Source of the DNA: Antennarius striatus | Taxonomy: Eukaryota > Chordata > Actinopteri > Lophiiformes > Antennariidae | Assembly: GCF_040054535.1 (NCBI RefSeq) | Contig: NC_090796.1 | Coordinates: 9,071,001-9,135,000, forward strand | DNA length: 64,000 nt | Direction: 5' to 3' | Shown here: positions 38,105 through 50,235 of the stretch, piece after piece | Layout of the letters: each line of letters opens with the position of its first letter | Position numbering within the stretch: the first letter of the stretch is position 1 | Notes under the pieces: generated by a model | Told to the model about the DNA's origin: nothing | What the model saw: only the letters and a program-made list of their open reading frames with translations | Databases searched by the model: none | Made by a program: the position numbers and the translations under genes

Positions 38105-38675
38105 GTATGAAACCTTATTTCAAACTAACCTTGAAGGGAATTACAACAAGATGAAGAAAGAAAAAAAAAATCCTATTAACAATAAGAAAATAACTAAACA
38201 AGATGGCACTGAACCCCTTGAAGCCTAAATGTTAGAACAGCCAGGAAAAATCCTTTTCATTCTGTGTACTGTTATCAGCAGTTTGATGTTTTTGCAATGA
38301 AACGTATTTGCAAAAAGTGTGTCAAACAAGCTTTTATCTTAGCTTCTTAATTTAAATATATGCAAATAGAGCCAAAGCACCCTGGCCATAGGCTACAGGC
38401 AGTGCAGTAAGGGATACATTTCACCCGCTGGAGATGTGTAGAGATTTACATGATTTCAAACCAAATTTTAAACTTTTAAAAGAATTTGGATTTTGAAAAT
38501 GATATATTCAGTGACTGAAAATGTTCAAATAGACTTTGATGAACTGTTGTTATACCATTCCTTATTTAAGAGTGACTGGACAAGGGCTGACCTACATATT
38601 GAAATTTTGGGGGAAAAATAAAAGAAAATCCAAACGCTGAAATAATTGTTTTGTAAAATGATGGGGGAAAAAATC

Positions 38676-38738
38676 ATTATAAATATTATTATTATTATCA
38701 TAATCATCATTATCATTATCATCATTATTATTATAATC
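38676..38738. repeat. (ATT/ATC)n trinucleotide tract
   Basis: Imperfect ATT, ATC and TTA units over about 60 bp. Confidence 0.85.
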
Positions 38739-40249
38739 ATCATCTTTTTTGTTGTTGCTCTTGTTTATTGTGTTGTTGCTGCTGTTGTTTAGAGGACCCC
38801 TTGACTTTATTCTTGAGAGAAAGTACCATTCGGTTTCAAAAGAACAGTACAGTACTACAATAAAGACTTGTTGGTAAAATGTGTGCTAATACTCATTAAT
38901 ATCACTAGAGGGAGACAAAGAAAACGTTAAATCCTCCAATCTACCTGCAGCTGCAACCACGTCACTACAACGAGACAAGATGAATCAATGGACGAGAAGA
39001 TCGTAGTTTACGAGAATGCTTCAGAATGTTCCATTTTTTCCCCCCTCTGTGTGACTTTTAAAGGGCTTAAAAAACATCAATGGCTCTCGTTAGATAACTG
39101 GTTGGTGCTGTCACGCTGCTCCTTCCACTCTCAAATGAACCATCGTAACTCACGTCTGTCACGTGATTGTGTGGTTACTTCTATATTTTCTATTCTCTGT
39201 AAATCTATTCTATAACATGGCATCAACCTATGGCAACCTGAAAAGGCCAAAAGACTCAAATTTAACACTGGGTGGAGATATTGTCGAATTGAAAAAACCT
39301 TTGCCGTCCAGTAAACTGCATTTTATTCAGCAAGTTTATTCTGCCTTTATTAGTTGATATATGCTTCATGCTTTCTTTCTTTCTTTCTTTTTTTACATTT
39401 TAACTTGCAGGTTTTGAAAATGTCATTTTCAAGGCCATTCTGTCATTTTCTACCCTGCTTGTAGATTGGCTGCAATGACATGTAGTTACAATGGTTTACT
39501 GAAAACGTGGAATATTTTTTTTACATTACAGCTCTTATGGTCGAAAAACTGGCAACAGTCTTTATCAATCCAAATATATACTGGGTTCTGACTTATTTAT
39601 TTGAGTCTATATTATAAATTAGATGCTGTACTTTACTTTTAGGGTACCTGCTCATGACATCAAGGAGGCTTCCATTGGGAGAACTGACAAATCATTTGAG
39701 ACACCAAGATTGTTTTGTTCATGGCATTTCCTTTCTTCTGTTCACCACTCTTGGCGACTGCCTTTGTGTGCTTCGTGTGACATGTGACTACTGAGTGTTG
39801 ACAGAGCAAGGTGATGAATGAAAGATCTGGAACAGCTGATGGTATGTCATAGTATGAAGGCTACACTTGATATGGATGCATAAATGGTATGCTGGAGGCC
39901 GGTGTTAACAGTAATAGTTTGTTGCCTGGAGAAAATAGCATGGATGTCTGAATATGAAGCTTGTCTATTTTCTATTCTTAAATGCAGATGACACAATTGC
40001 AGTTACAAACTTTTCAATACTGATGAAAACCTAGAGAGATGGTAACCATGGTAAGTTTAACGCATATTTGTTTGAGGGGGGGAAATCGGCCAGTTTTCAA
40101 GTGTTTAAGCTGCACATGTCTTATGTAAGTATCTGTTACATATTTTAAATGTTATTAAATTTCAACAAGATCATTTTGTGGCTAAGAAATGACTTCAAAT
40201 GAAAGAAAACTGGAATGAAAAATGAACATACTTCATGTCACTTTTCTTG

Positions 40250-40664
40250 TTTAAGTATGAAGGCTTCTGTTCAACCCAAAAACCTGCTGCAGGAGTCTGA
40301 TCTCCCTTTGGTTTCTGTAGTTGGTCCAGGAGGGGGGGTGGGGGGTCACCAGATTAAAGAACAGTTTCTTCCCCCAAGCCATAAGACACATAAACTGCAA
40401 TTGTTAAATTATTTGTCTCCAGTCCTTGCAACCTGTTTAGATATGCACTCAGCACTTGTACATTGTGCCCCCCCCCCACCTACTGCGTTTTGTGTCTTTT
40501 GTTTTGTAATTAGTATAGTTATTTGTAGTATTTAAAGTATTTAGCATAGTCAAATTTAATGTATGAATGTATAGTTTGAGACACCACCTGCCGAAAACAG
40601 ATTCCTTGTCTGTTTTTCAACAAACGATGGCAAATAAAACTGATTCTGATTCTGATTCTGATTC
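40250..40664 (+). mobile_element. 5'-truncated LINE 3' end with (TGATTC)n tail
   Basis: AGAACAGTTTCTTCCCCCAAGC (about 40359-40380) and a C-rich stretch are followed by AAATAAAACTGATTCTGATTC and a hexamer repeat ending at 40664. This layout is typical of fish L2/CR1-type non-LTR elements. No reverse-transcriptase frame is present. Confidence 0.65.
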
Positions 40665-43273
40665 CTGACAGCTTGGATCTGCTTCTGTCATCCACACCAT
40701 CTTTTTGGATGCTTTGTCATCCAGTGTAAAGAGTTCAGACATGGTAGAGAGATAGAGAAATTACATACATAGAAACATAATGTTTTAAATTAAATGATGT
40801 TTGTCATGTTATATACGATCAGATCCACATGTTTGGCTTGTTGGCTGAGATATTTTTCTGGATGATGATAAGAATCTGATTTTGTGAAACTGATTACTGG
40901 ATGTTAAATGGATTTTAAACATACACATAATTGTGGTGGCATTTTCTTTATAAATAAAAACAGTTTCACAAAGACGTCAGAATTAGTCAGAATACCTGCA
41001 AATTAAAAGAAAATGACTACTGGATTTACGATTCTGGATTTAGTTTGAAAAACTTTCCTCATAGAAATAAACTATCACACATATTAACGTGTGGTGTCTA
41101 GAAAAGCATAGAAACCAAGTTATGGCATGTCTGGGTATTATTAGCATGATTCTGTTACTGGTTGGCAGGTTTATCACTTAAGATTTCCTGAATGTTGACC
41201 ATGAGTCTGCGCAGTAATGCAAACAGCTTCCTGGTATACAGTATCCCTGGAATAGGGGCATTAAAGGTTTTTGATGCCCCTGGGCCTCCCTAAGAAAGCT
41301 TTTATTAAGCTGTGTAGGGGTAACTGCTTCACTAATGGGTATGTCCCAGTCTGGATATTCAGGGCAGTACCAACTGCCCTACATTATCTGAATAGCTGTG
41401 AATTTGTTTTTGTAATTACCCTGTCATCTCTTTGTAATCAAGCACACATCGCTGAAACTGATATCTGCTTACTGCTTAGTCTAGAGATCATTCTGTTCAG
41501 AACAGAACGATTATGTAAGAGCTTTGAAGCACTCTGATTTACAAGCAAAACTATTATCAATATTGTGAATATGCAGGAATTCTGTTCAGGGTTCTGCTGC
41601 AAAAGACTTTTGGTGTTCTAAATGACTGGTAGTTTTGAATATGCAGTGACCTCTATGTGAAGAACATGGGAGGTGCAAGTCCTGTCAGGACAGGAGGCGC
41701 TTTGCAGGTGCACAAAAGGTGATGGTGGCGCCATGCTACATCGCTTTTTGGCCTTCCATCCAAAGGTCCTTTCTGCTGAACAACAAAATGAGGCTATTGA
41801 TTTCTTTTCCTTCTTCTCAAAATGCAAAAGCCAAAAATGGTTACCCTTGTTTGTCTTGCAAGGAACTTGACTCCTACTTCAGGGCCCCACGGGATCACAA
41901 AGCTACTAACCAAATATGAATGTTTCAACCAAGAATGCCTGCTACATGACTGGAAGCAACTCCACTCTGTCAGTTTTTTGTAGCAGAATGTGTACCATTT
42001 GTGGAACTAGTCTTGCAAACTACTTAGTGATCATTGTCCATGATGAGCTGACTAGTGACCAGTTTCAGTGGCCTAGGTGTGAGGACTATCTATCCTTGTC
42101 AGCTTAGTCTTCCATCTTTCAGGTTACCGCAAACGAACTATTCCCCATTATGTTTACAGGTTCAACTGAAATCCCAGACAGAATCTTGTGCTGGAACATG
42201 CAGTAGGGGACATAAATGTACAGCCATCTGAGATAATAGTAGATATTGTGCATTTCTATATATTTATAAATAGATCCCTAATGCACATAGATTATCTAAA
42301 TGTTTGGAAAGACAGTCTTGCTGAAAGAGAAATAAAACTGTAGGTGCAGCTGTGACTGTTGTTCTCTGAGTCACTTCTCTTCACTCAGAACAATGGTTCT
42401 CTTTACAGATGAGTAAAATGTAGTGAAATATGTGTAACATAAACCCTTGTATATCTGGTTTCCATTGCAGGAACCGCCACAGGATTTGTGTTAGGCAGGC
42501 AGGGTGACGAGGACGGGACAGCCTTTACCAGATTTTTGGCACGGTGTGTGGACAGTTAACACCTCAGACAGGCTGCCCACACTGGAGGTCATCTAAGAAG
42601 AAAGAGTTTATGACCAGTGACATGCCTTTTATTCCAACCCCTGCTGTGAGCATTCAGGCATTTAAAAATAAGTGTGTGACGCGAGTAATAAGGTCATCAT
42701 CGTATACAAGCCTGATAGGATGCACCGAGACTAAGTTACCCACATATATAGTTAGATTTACTGATTATAATTATATCTGTATTTTGAACATATGTCTAAT
42801 CATATAGTGGAAGTGATAAACACCAATAGTCCAAAAAAGAGTTTTACATTTAAAATTTTCATTGTAAGAACCATATACTGTATATACTGTATATAAGCAA
42901 AAGTTAAAAGACTTATATGCACTTTTGAAATGATGGATTTTCATTCCTTTTCAGTATATTATGATTTAATATCTGTTTAACCTGACAAAGCTTTAAGTGT
43001 CGAATGTGTTTACATGTTTATATATGTGATTATATAATCTAACGAAACCATGAATCATTGCTGTCACTGTGCTATGTGAAGAGATCAGTGACGTGGGATG
43101 AGATGTGCTTGGTCACGGGGGTTCCACACACTTTGAAGCATCTAACCATTTTAAGAAAAATCAAACATATGCAGCTCTAATTACAAACCGTTTGCCTCCC
43201 CCCTGTTCCTATTGGTGTGCCTCATGTCCATGCCATCAGCTCTGATTCCCTCACCTCTGTCCTGCATTAACGG

Positions 43274-43280
43274 TATATAA
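43274..43280 (+). promoter_or_regulatory. TATA box of PRY/SPRY gene A (TATATAA)
   Basis: TATATAAGG lies 72 bp before the first ATG, giving a predicted start near 43305 and a 5' UTR of about 40 nt with no upstream ATG. Confidence 0.65.
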
Positions 43281-43345
43281 GGGCAGAGTGAAGCTGCCGC
43301 ACAGTGAAGGCAACAGAAACTTCTCACCCAGACAGATTAGGATTA

Positions 43346-46205
43346 ATGATCAAGATGCCTGCCACCACAAGAATCATTTCCGAGTCTCTGAAGTCTGATA
43401 AAGGTGAACTTTATATTCTGCCTTTTACACTATTTTGAATAAGTGGTTAGAGTTAATCTGCAAAAGTATTATAGAACATACATTTTCAGATCATATAAAC
43501 CCTTAACCTGTTGTCTATTATAATGTTTAATTACATCCAACACAGATTTAATAACCTGTGTGTGCTTTTCTGTTTTTATTATCTGCTAAGTCAGACGGTG
43601 AAGGAATGGGTCATAAGAATTTATGTTGGAGCAAGAAGCTGGAATATTTCACTGACTGAACTCATGCTTGTAGTAAATATGAGTATTTATTGGTCTGATT
43701 GCCTTGGAGTCATTGCCTGGACCCTCAAGTGACAACATTATCTGTGTTAAAAAAGATTTAACATCCTGCATATGCAGTATTGAACATGCTGTATGGACAG
43801 CATGATGCTGCTGCTGAAAGTCAGGACATTGATCCAGCTTGTCGCTGAGGTTTTCAGTATTATCTGATGAAAACAGATGTGGGCTGATATGGATGCTCAT
43901 AGGAACTCGAACAGGTTGCACTTGCTGGTTCAGATTATTTGTTGGCATTAGCATTCAAATATGGAAATATGTCAATCAGTTGAAACAGATTCAGCAATAA
44001 TCCAAACAAACAATGATTTTAATCCCATCCCAATTAGAGCAACACTTCTCATACAGACTGCAACAGTGGGGTTAAGGCTATAAGCCTGCATACTTTGTAA
44101 ACTGCCAGGTTGTAAAGAGAACTGAAAAAGCAGTTGTTTTCATCACCTTGTGCTATATCCAGACAGGTGGATTAACATTCGTGCATGACTTTTTTCAGTT
44201 TTCAGTCAACGCAGTGATAAATATCCATGTATTGCGACACATACATTGTTAAATTTTCTGAAAAGTGATGCATTGTATTCAGAATTCAAGGGCTTACCAA
44301 GATAAACATCTGAGTATTCTGAGAAGATGCTGATGTGTGAATGATTAGTAGTTTCATTTAAAGGTGTTGTTGCTCCTCGACAAAAATAAAACACATGATT
44401 TATGTTGACATCTTAATGCCTAGGGGATTAGGTGTCTCCTCTTCCTGATCTCCATCATCAACAAATAACCTGGAGATTAAATTCTTGCACATGACACCAC
44501 AGTATTAGTTTCAAAATTGGCATTAGAGGTAAACCTTTCATGTAATGCGACTATAATTCATTATTTATTACTTAATGGAGGGCCATGATATAATATTATC
44601 TCTTATAATCAAGTTAAAATTAAATCCAAATGCTAGCAGATTTTCTGTCTGCATTACTTTTAGATCCTTTTATTAAGAAGAGATCCACTTTGGTATTACT
44701 TGAGTATTGGCTCATAATCACCTTCATAAACAAAGTCGGTTCTATTTCCATGATTGATTGTGCATCCAGCTCATGGTACCCTTATTATTGAATAAAAATC
44801 TCTTGGCTTGACACTAAACTGTTGTGTGACCTGAGCCAACTCATGCAGTCCAGACACCTGGCAGGACTTAACCACTGGTGAAGGAATCCATGCTGATGTG
44901 ATGATCTCACAGAGGCAGATGGTTTTCTAAGTGCAGTATACCCATTTTGTGTGACTCACTTTGTCATGTGCATATCTGACACACACCATCACCTGTAATG
45001 TTAAGGTTATTCAACTCTATGTGTACCTGTATGTTGCACATGTTGAACTGAAGACTTATTCTTGTTTTTATCTTTTGTTTCAAATGCAGGCAAAGATGGA
45101 AAGACACCCAAGGGTAAAACAGTATTTCTGCAGACTGTTTTAAAACAGTTTGAATGTCCTCTGTCTGCAGATGATCTTGTCAGATATATGACTCATGTTT
45201 TGTCCCTCGCCTTTCAGAGGAGACCCCAGACTATAAGGCAAACATCCCCGAACCAGATTGTCGAGCTGATCTTATCAAATGTGAGCTTCTTGCACTTTTT
45301 TTGCCTATTATTCTGATGATTTGGTGTCCGAAATTTTTTTCTCTCTTGTTTTTCTGTTTATTCAGACTGGTTCAACCTTTCACTGGATGAAAAGACAGCC
45401 AATAAGAAGCTGTGGATCAGAGAGGATGGTGCGAAGGTGGCACGGATCACTGATAATGTCACATGTCCTGTTTTGGAAAGACCAGAGCGATATGAATATG
45501 TTCCACAGGTAGTAATCAGATACAGTGACTCTTCAATGCTTTAAATTTCTTATCTTAATGTCAAACATAGTCAAAGGAGCTGTAAAACATAAGCAATAGT
45601 ATTGCAAACCATCCCTGCACTGTCTCTTGGGATTACCTTGATCTTGAGCCGAGATGCATTGGCCTTGCAAACCAAAAATAGAAATACATCTTAAAAATTC
45701 CCTGCAGCAATAAATCACAAGCTATGACAGAATATTTCAAAATAACTGATCTGATTACTGATTCTCCTCCACATTCCCAAAGGTTCTCTGCAAAGAGGGC
45801 ATCCAAGGCTTCCGAGCCTACTGGGAGGTGGAGATTTCAGGATGGGTTGTGGTCGGAGTCGCCTACGAACGAGCAGGGAGGAGGAACTGTGAAGGACCCT
45901 GTGGCTTCGGGGAGAACGAGGAGTCCTGGGGTCTTGGGTGGAGTGGCTCCAGTTATCAAGCTTGGCACAATAGCAAGACGTTAGAGATCATGGAAATTCC
46001 TAAGTGCTCCACGATTGGAGTTTACCTTGACCAGCCTGCTGGTATTCTGAATTTTTATGCTGTGGAAGAAGTGAAGGTAGGAGAAGAGGAAGAAAAGGAA
46101 GTTACACTTTTGCAGCAGGTTAGGAGCTCCTTTACGGAGAAAATGATACCAGGGTTCTGGGTGGGGATGCAGTCGCACTGTTTGATCAAAAAGATAGACG
46201 AATAA
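43346..46205 (+). CDS. Stand-alone PRY/SPRY (B30.2) protein A, complete, 5 exons
   Basis: Exons 43346-43403, 45090-45113, 45218-45280, 45366-45508 and 45783-46205 join without a frame error to 236 aa. There is no signal peptide, RING, B-box, coiled coil, NACHT or other recognisable domain. About 48 Lys-rich residues precede the B30.2 fold. PRY begins near residue 49 ([16 protein letters not shown]) and SPRY carries YWEVE (109-113), ENEESWGL and the GVYLDQPAG...FYAV core, ending near GFWVG. Such domains bind protein or peptide partners. Related B30.2 domains end fish TRIM and NLR proteins and also occur in some fish venom proteins, but no effector or pore-forming domain is present here. A second ATG three codons in (43355) is an alternative start. 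Cytosolic location is inferred. The nearest relative is the neighbour at 47464. Confidence 0.85.
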
Positions 46206-46522
46206 AGGACTGAATCATTGTTATACCGTCAGATTTAGAAGTCCTTGATTGTGAGAGTAAGGGAGGAAATAATGTACAGTACTTCATACTATTCTAATAA
46301 AGTTACTGGTATGGTGGCTTTAGAACCAAATGGCGAATGGGTGTTACCACCAATTTCTCCCAAGTCATTGGAACATTTACAAAATATAAGATTGCATAAG
46401 TCCTATGGATATTGTGTTTCAATATTTCAATGTTTTAACCCTATTTGAAATATATTCCTTTATTTACAGTACAATATATCTGAGGCAGATGTATAATACA
46501 TGAGCTAGTATGTCAGTAAGAG

Positions 46523-46528
46523 AATAAA
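46523..46528 (+). terminator. Poly(A) signal for PRY/SPRY gene A
   Basis: AATAAA lies 318 bp past the stop. A second AATAAA is at 46706-46711. Confidence 0.5.
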
Positions 46529-47366
46529 GTGCCATCAGATTGTTGTTCAGCCGGGCTTCACCTTTGACCTTCCACTATTGTGGACCTTCCTGAAGCCACC
46601 GGACCATTCAAGATTTATTATGATATATTTTTTAATAACTGTTAAGAATTTTTATTGCCTGATATGATGTGGATATATGCAAGGTATTTAATGTGCAAAA
46701 TTTTAAATAAATTATGAAACACAAAGTAAGTGAAGTTGGCTCTTTATGTCAATCCATACATACACATAGAGGTGTTACGCATCTGTCTTTATTCAGCATG
46801 TAAGAAGAGAAAACAAGTATATTTTTACCACATCTTTCACATATGTTTTTGCAGCCAATACCGATTAGTAATGGCAATCCCATGCAGTGACACCAGCTAA
46901 GGTTGCTGAGTGAATGCTGATAAATGTTTCCTCCACTGTAACTGGAAAGACATGTAAGAGACACCGCAGGCGATGCTGCAATGAGAACGATCGTATTTAA
47001 ACAAGTGCAAATGACCTGGATGCTAGACTTGGTAACTCAGTCAGAGAAAGTGTATGAATTAAAATATGTGTGTCACATGGTTTAGGCTCTTTTCTTTAGT
47101 TAGACAGAGGGGGCTCTGTTTACGTGGTTTGGCCTTCTATTTTCCACAAAGTGATGCGTTTCTCAGCCCTACGTTGTGTCATCTTTCCAACTATCTTCTT
47201 ATTTTTCTGAAGTCTCTCCTAACATTTCAGGGGCGTCACATTCCTATATGCTGGTATCACCCAGGTTCATATATCACAGTCATGAACACACCCCATTTGC
47301 CTCCTGCTGTTATACTGACCTCACCACCTCCTCCAGCCAACACCCCTGTCTAACCTTCAGACTGGG

Positions 47367-47373
47367 TATAAAA
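47367..47373 (+). promoter_or_regulatory. TATA box of PRY/SPRY gene B (TATAAAA)
   Basis: TATAAAAG lies 97 bp before the start codon. The predicted 5' UTR (from about 47397) contains two tiny upstream open frames, at 47412 (4 codons) and 47438 (3 codons). Confidence 0.65.
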
Positions 47374-47463
47374 GTCAAGTGGAACCCAAAAGCTTTCCAC
47401 CTCTACTTCAGATGGAAGCATTTTGAAGCTACTGTTTATGGATTATTAATACACAATCTCAAG

Positions 47464-48769
47464 ATGCCCAGAGAATCCAAATCTACAGTAATCCTCTCAG
47501 AAAATAAAAAACAAGGTAAATTGTGCTTTTATAATATGAAAAATTATATTTATGTTATTCATTCCTATTCCTTTTATTTGTATTGTAACAAACATATCAC
47601 ATGCATGCATTTTCTCCATGTGGAAACTGTTCATCTACTTAGAAATTAATATCACTAAGTAATTGAGGAGAGGTATTAGGATTACATAAATTATTATTTT
47701 ATATTTACAAGATAAACATTTCAATCAACAATCAACAAGCTTTACAGTCATAAATTTCGGTACATATTAGTATCATCATTAGCCTGCATGATACAATAAG
47801 GGGCACTGATTAACCTTTGACCTGACCCTTTTTTCGCAGGGAAGAATGTTAAATCTAACAAGAATGAGAAAACAAATGCAGGTAAGAGTCTCAGTGCTTC
47901 CAGTGATGAGGCAATCTCTTTATGTCGAGAGCAGGTTTGTTTGAACTTCTGTTTCCTGCAGAAAACGTTTCCACTTATGTGCCGAACATGCCAGAGCCAA
48001 ATTGCAGAGCCGAACTCATTACACGTATGAGCAAATTGTTTTCTAGCACTATTCATTATTCAGCAATATTAAATTGCAATATTCAGCAATATCAGAATTC
48101 TTCAAAAGTAATGATTGTCCTTGATGTAGATTGGATGAATCTGTCTTTGGATGATAAGACTGCAAACAAGATGTTGTGGATTTCTGACTTTGGGTCCAAG
48201 GTGTGCCGCAGGACTGAGGAGGTTTGTCCTGTTCTGGATAGACCGGAGAGGTACGAATACTCTCCACAGGTGAGTCTGTCATCAACACAGTCACAGAGTG
48301 CCAAAGAAACAAAACCAAAAAGGTTTTCATCTATATTCATTTTTCATTTTTTCCACAGGTATTGTGCAAAGAAGTTATTTGGAACATGAGGGCTTACTGG
48401 GAGGTGGAGTTCTCGGGCTGGGTGGTAATTGGAGCCACCTATGAAGGAGCAGGACGGCGAGCACATTCTGGGCCAAGCGGCCTTGGAGAAAATGAGGAGT
48501 CCTGGGGTCTGTGTTGGTCAGGAACGCGTTACCAGATCTGGTTCAATGGCATAAGCAAGGACATCGATGGTTTCCCCTATTGCTCCAGAATTGGAGTTTA
48601 CCTTGACCAGCCAGCAGGAATTATAAGTTTTTATGCTGTAACTGGAGAAGGGGCAGAGAGGGAAGCTAAGCTGTTGCATTCAGTTAAGACTATTATCGAC
48701 AAAAAAATTCTTCCAGGTTTCTGGGTGGGAATTCAGTCTTCATGCACGATAATGAAGAGACCTGAATAA
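47464..48769 (+). CDS. Stand-alone PRY/SPRY (B30.2) protein B, complete, 5 exons
   Basis: Exons 47464-47515, 47840-47881, 47962-48024, 48130-48269 and 48359-48769 give 235 aa with all phases closing. It is a tandem duplicate of the gene ending at 46205: five exons, intron phases 1-1-1-0, and a third exon of identical length (63 nt). The motif PEPNCRAELI precedes PRY, as [10 protein letters not shown] does in copy A. PRY starts at WMNLSLDDKTANKMLW and SPRY has YWEVE (112-116), [18 protein letters not shown] and GFWVG. The two basic N-termini have diverged far more than the B30.2 domains, which suggests relaxed or diversifying change there. No catalytic or membrane segment is visible. Function is unknown; a ligand-binding or decoy role in innate immunity is inference only. 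Confidence 0.85.
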
Positions 48770-48998
48770 ACCGCTAAGTTAAAAACATCAAGACTCTGTC
48801 AGTGATGCTGTGTTTAGTTTTTAACACTATGAACTGGCTGAGCTACTGGTTCTTGTAAATGGTGAATGTCTTAAACCACATTTAAGTGTGTTATTTATTT
48901 TTTGCAGTCCTTTTGATATTGCGTTTTCTGTCTCTGGTATGTCAGATTGAATGATACAATTAGTGTTTATTGTCTTTATATGACTTTGTAAGAATTTA

Positions 48999-49004
48999 AA
49001 TAAA
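48999..49004 (+). terminator. Poly(A) signal for PRY/SPRY gene B
   Basis: AATAAA in AT-rich DNA, 230 bp past the stop codon. Confidence 0.5.
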
Positions 49005-50059
49005 TAATATTATATATAAAATAATACCATATACTGTTCTTCATATTTGTAATGTATGTTATACTTTACAATGACAATTCGATTTTATGATGTTTCAAGA
49101 CATCTGTGACTGAAAAAATGTCTTTGTTGCTGTGAAACCCAGAAAATGTCTTCCACATTTTCTTTAGAATGGCAGTAGTCCTCAACCGGATTGACAGCTC
49201 CTTATGCCTAATGGGTGATATATGGTTTCCCACACATGTTCACAGTTACTCCCCTTGAGATCTATTTGGGCAGAGGAGACAAATTCAGTCCTGTCTGTGT
49301 TGAAGGGGATCCCTTTGATACGTGAGAGGTTCCAGCTAAAAGATCACTTTCAAGAGGGCCTTAGTGTCTGCTGCCTTCACACCAAGAGCGAAAGCTTTGC
49401 CGAAGCTAAAATTGGTCTCCACCAAAAAATACACAACATTCACAGCAGCCCAGCATGTCATCCAACCTTATTTAACACGTGTCAAGATTGACAGCAAGCA
49501 GCTACTCATATAATTCAATCCTTATTAAGTAAACTTCGTCTGCTGTCATTTCTGTTCACACAATGTGAATGAAGGGCAGATGTAGATAAAATAAGATCAG
49601 AAGAGATGTTCAAATGCATAAATACCTAACCGTCTGATAAAATATATTAATACAGTAAATAGGTCAAACATGATCAAAAATTATCTTTCTCGCTGATGAG
49701 GGAGAAATATGATTCAATTTGCACATAAACATTCAAGGGAAAACACTTTGCACAAGCATGAAAAGTATACAAATGCAAATATTTGTCTTGCTTGTGCTAC
49801 AAGAACGAAAAACTATTACCGAAGTAAAGAGTCTTTGACAAAAAGTATCCAAAAACAAACATAGGCATAATTTATTGTGATTCTTGTGACAAATACAGGT
49901 TGATATTCACAATTGGTGATCAACAGTTAAAGCTACTTGACAAGTACAGTATCTATTATGAACCAAAGATCGTGCAAATGAGCCAAGATTCAGTTATTCA
50001 TTAATTTTCTGGAAGGTGAAACAGTCAGTAATCGGCTCGCTTTCCGCTGCTTAGTTACA

Positions 50060-50235
50060 GCACCTCACAGATATCACTCCAGTCAAGTTAGTCACCAGTT
50101 CACTTATGCTGTATGTGTTTGTTGGTGCGAGGAAGCTGAAGAACCTGTAGACAAGCCATTCAGACAGAGGAAGAACATGTGAACTCCACACAAAAAGGCT
50201 CCAGGAGGCACCAGCAGTACCCATTGCGTCAACAC
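50060..50235 (+). mobile_element. Dispersed fish repeat, copy 3, heavily decayed
   Basis: Only the core is recognisable: CAGACAGAGGAAGAACATGTG, AACTCCACACAAAAAGGC and a final TACCCATTGCGTC. It is the same family as the copies at 36908 and 37678, but much older or less constrained. Confidence 0.55.

Larger units (their letters stand above)
33210..43273. other. Intergenic region between mybpc2 and the PRY/SPRY pair
   Basis: Ten kilobases without a supported exon. The part from 36,600 to 40,670 is rich in repeats: AT, ATT and AAAAT arrays, two copies of a dispersed fish repeat, and LINE 3' ends in both orientations. Open frames at 38988-39357 and 41271-42107 show no recognisable domain and no convincing splice context. 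Confidence 0.55.

Noticed and set aside
41271-42807. Several open frames of 60-90 codons, possibly a transposase remnant
   Set aside because: I could not recognise a catalytic motif or terminal repeats; frames are short and unconnected.
45828-46205. Single-exon 125-aa SPRY protein
   Set aside because: It is the tail of exon 5 of PRY/SPRY gene A; upstream exons join in frame and supply the PRY half.
43346-48769. PRY/SPRY pair as venom-type toxin genes
   Set aside because: The similarity is confined to the B30.2 domain, which is shared by TRIM and NLR proteins. No pore-forming or secretory segment is present.
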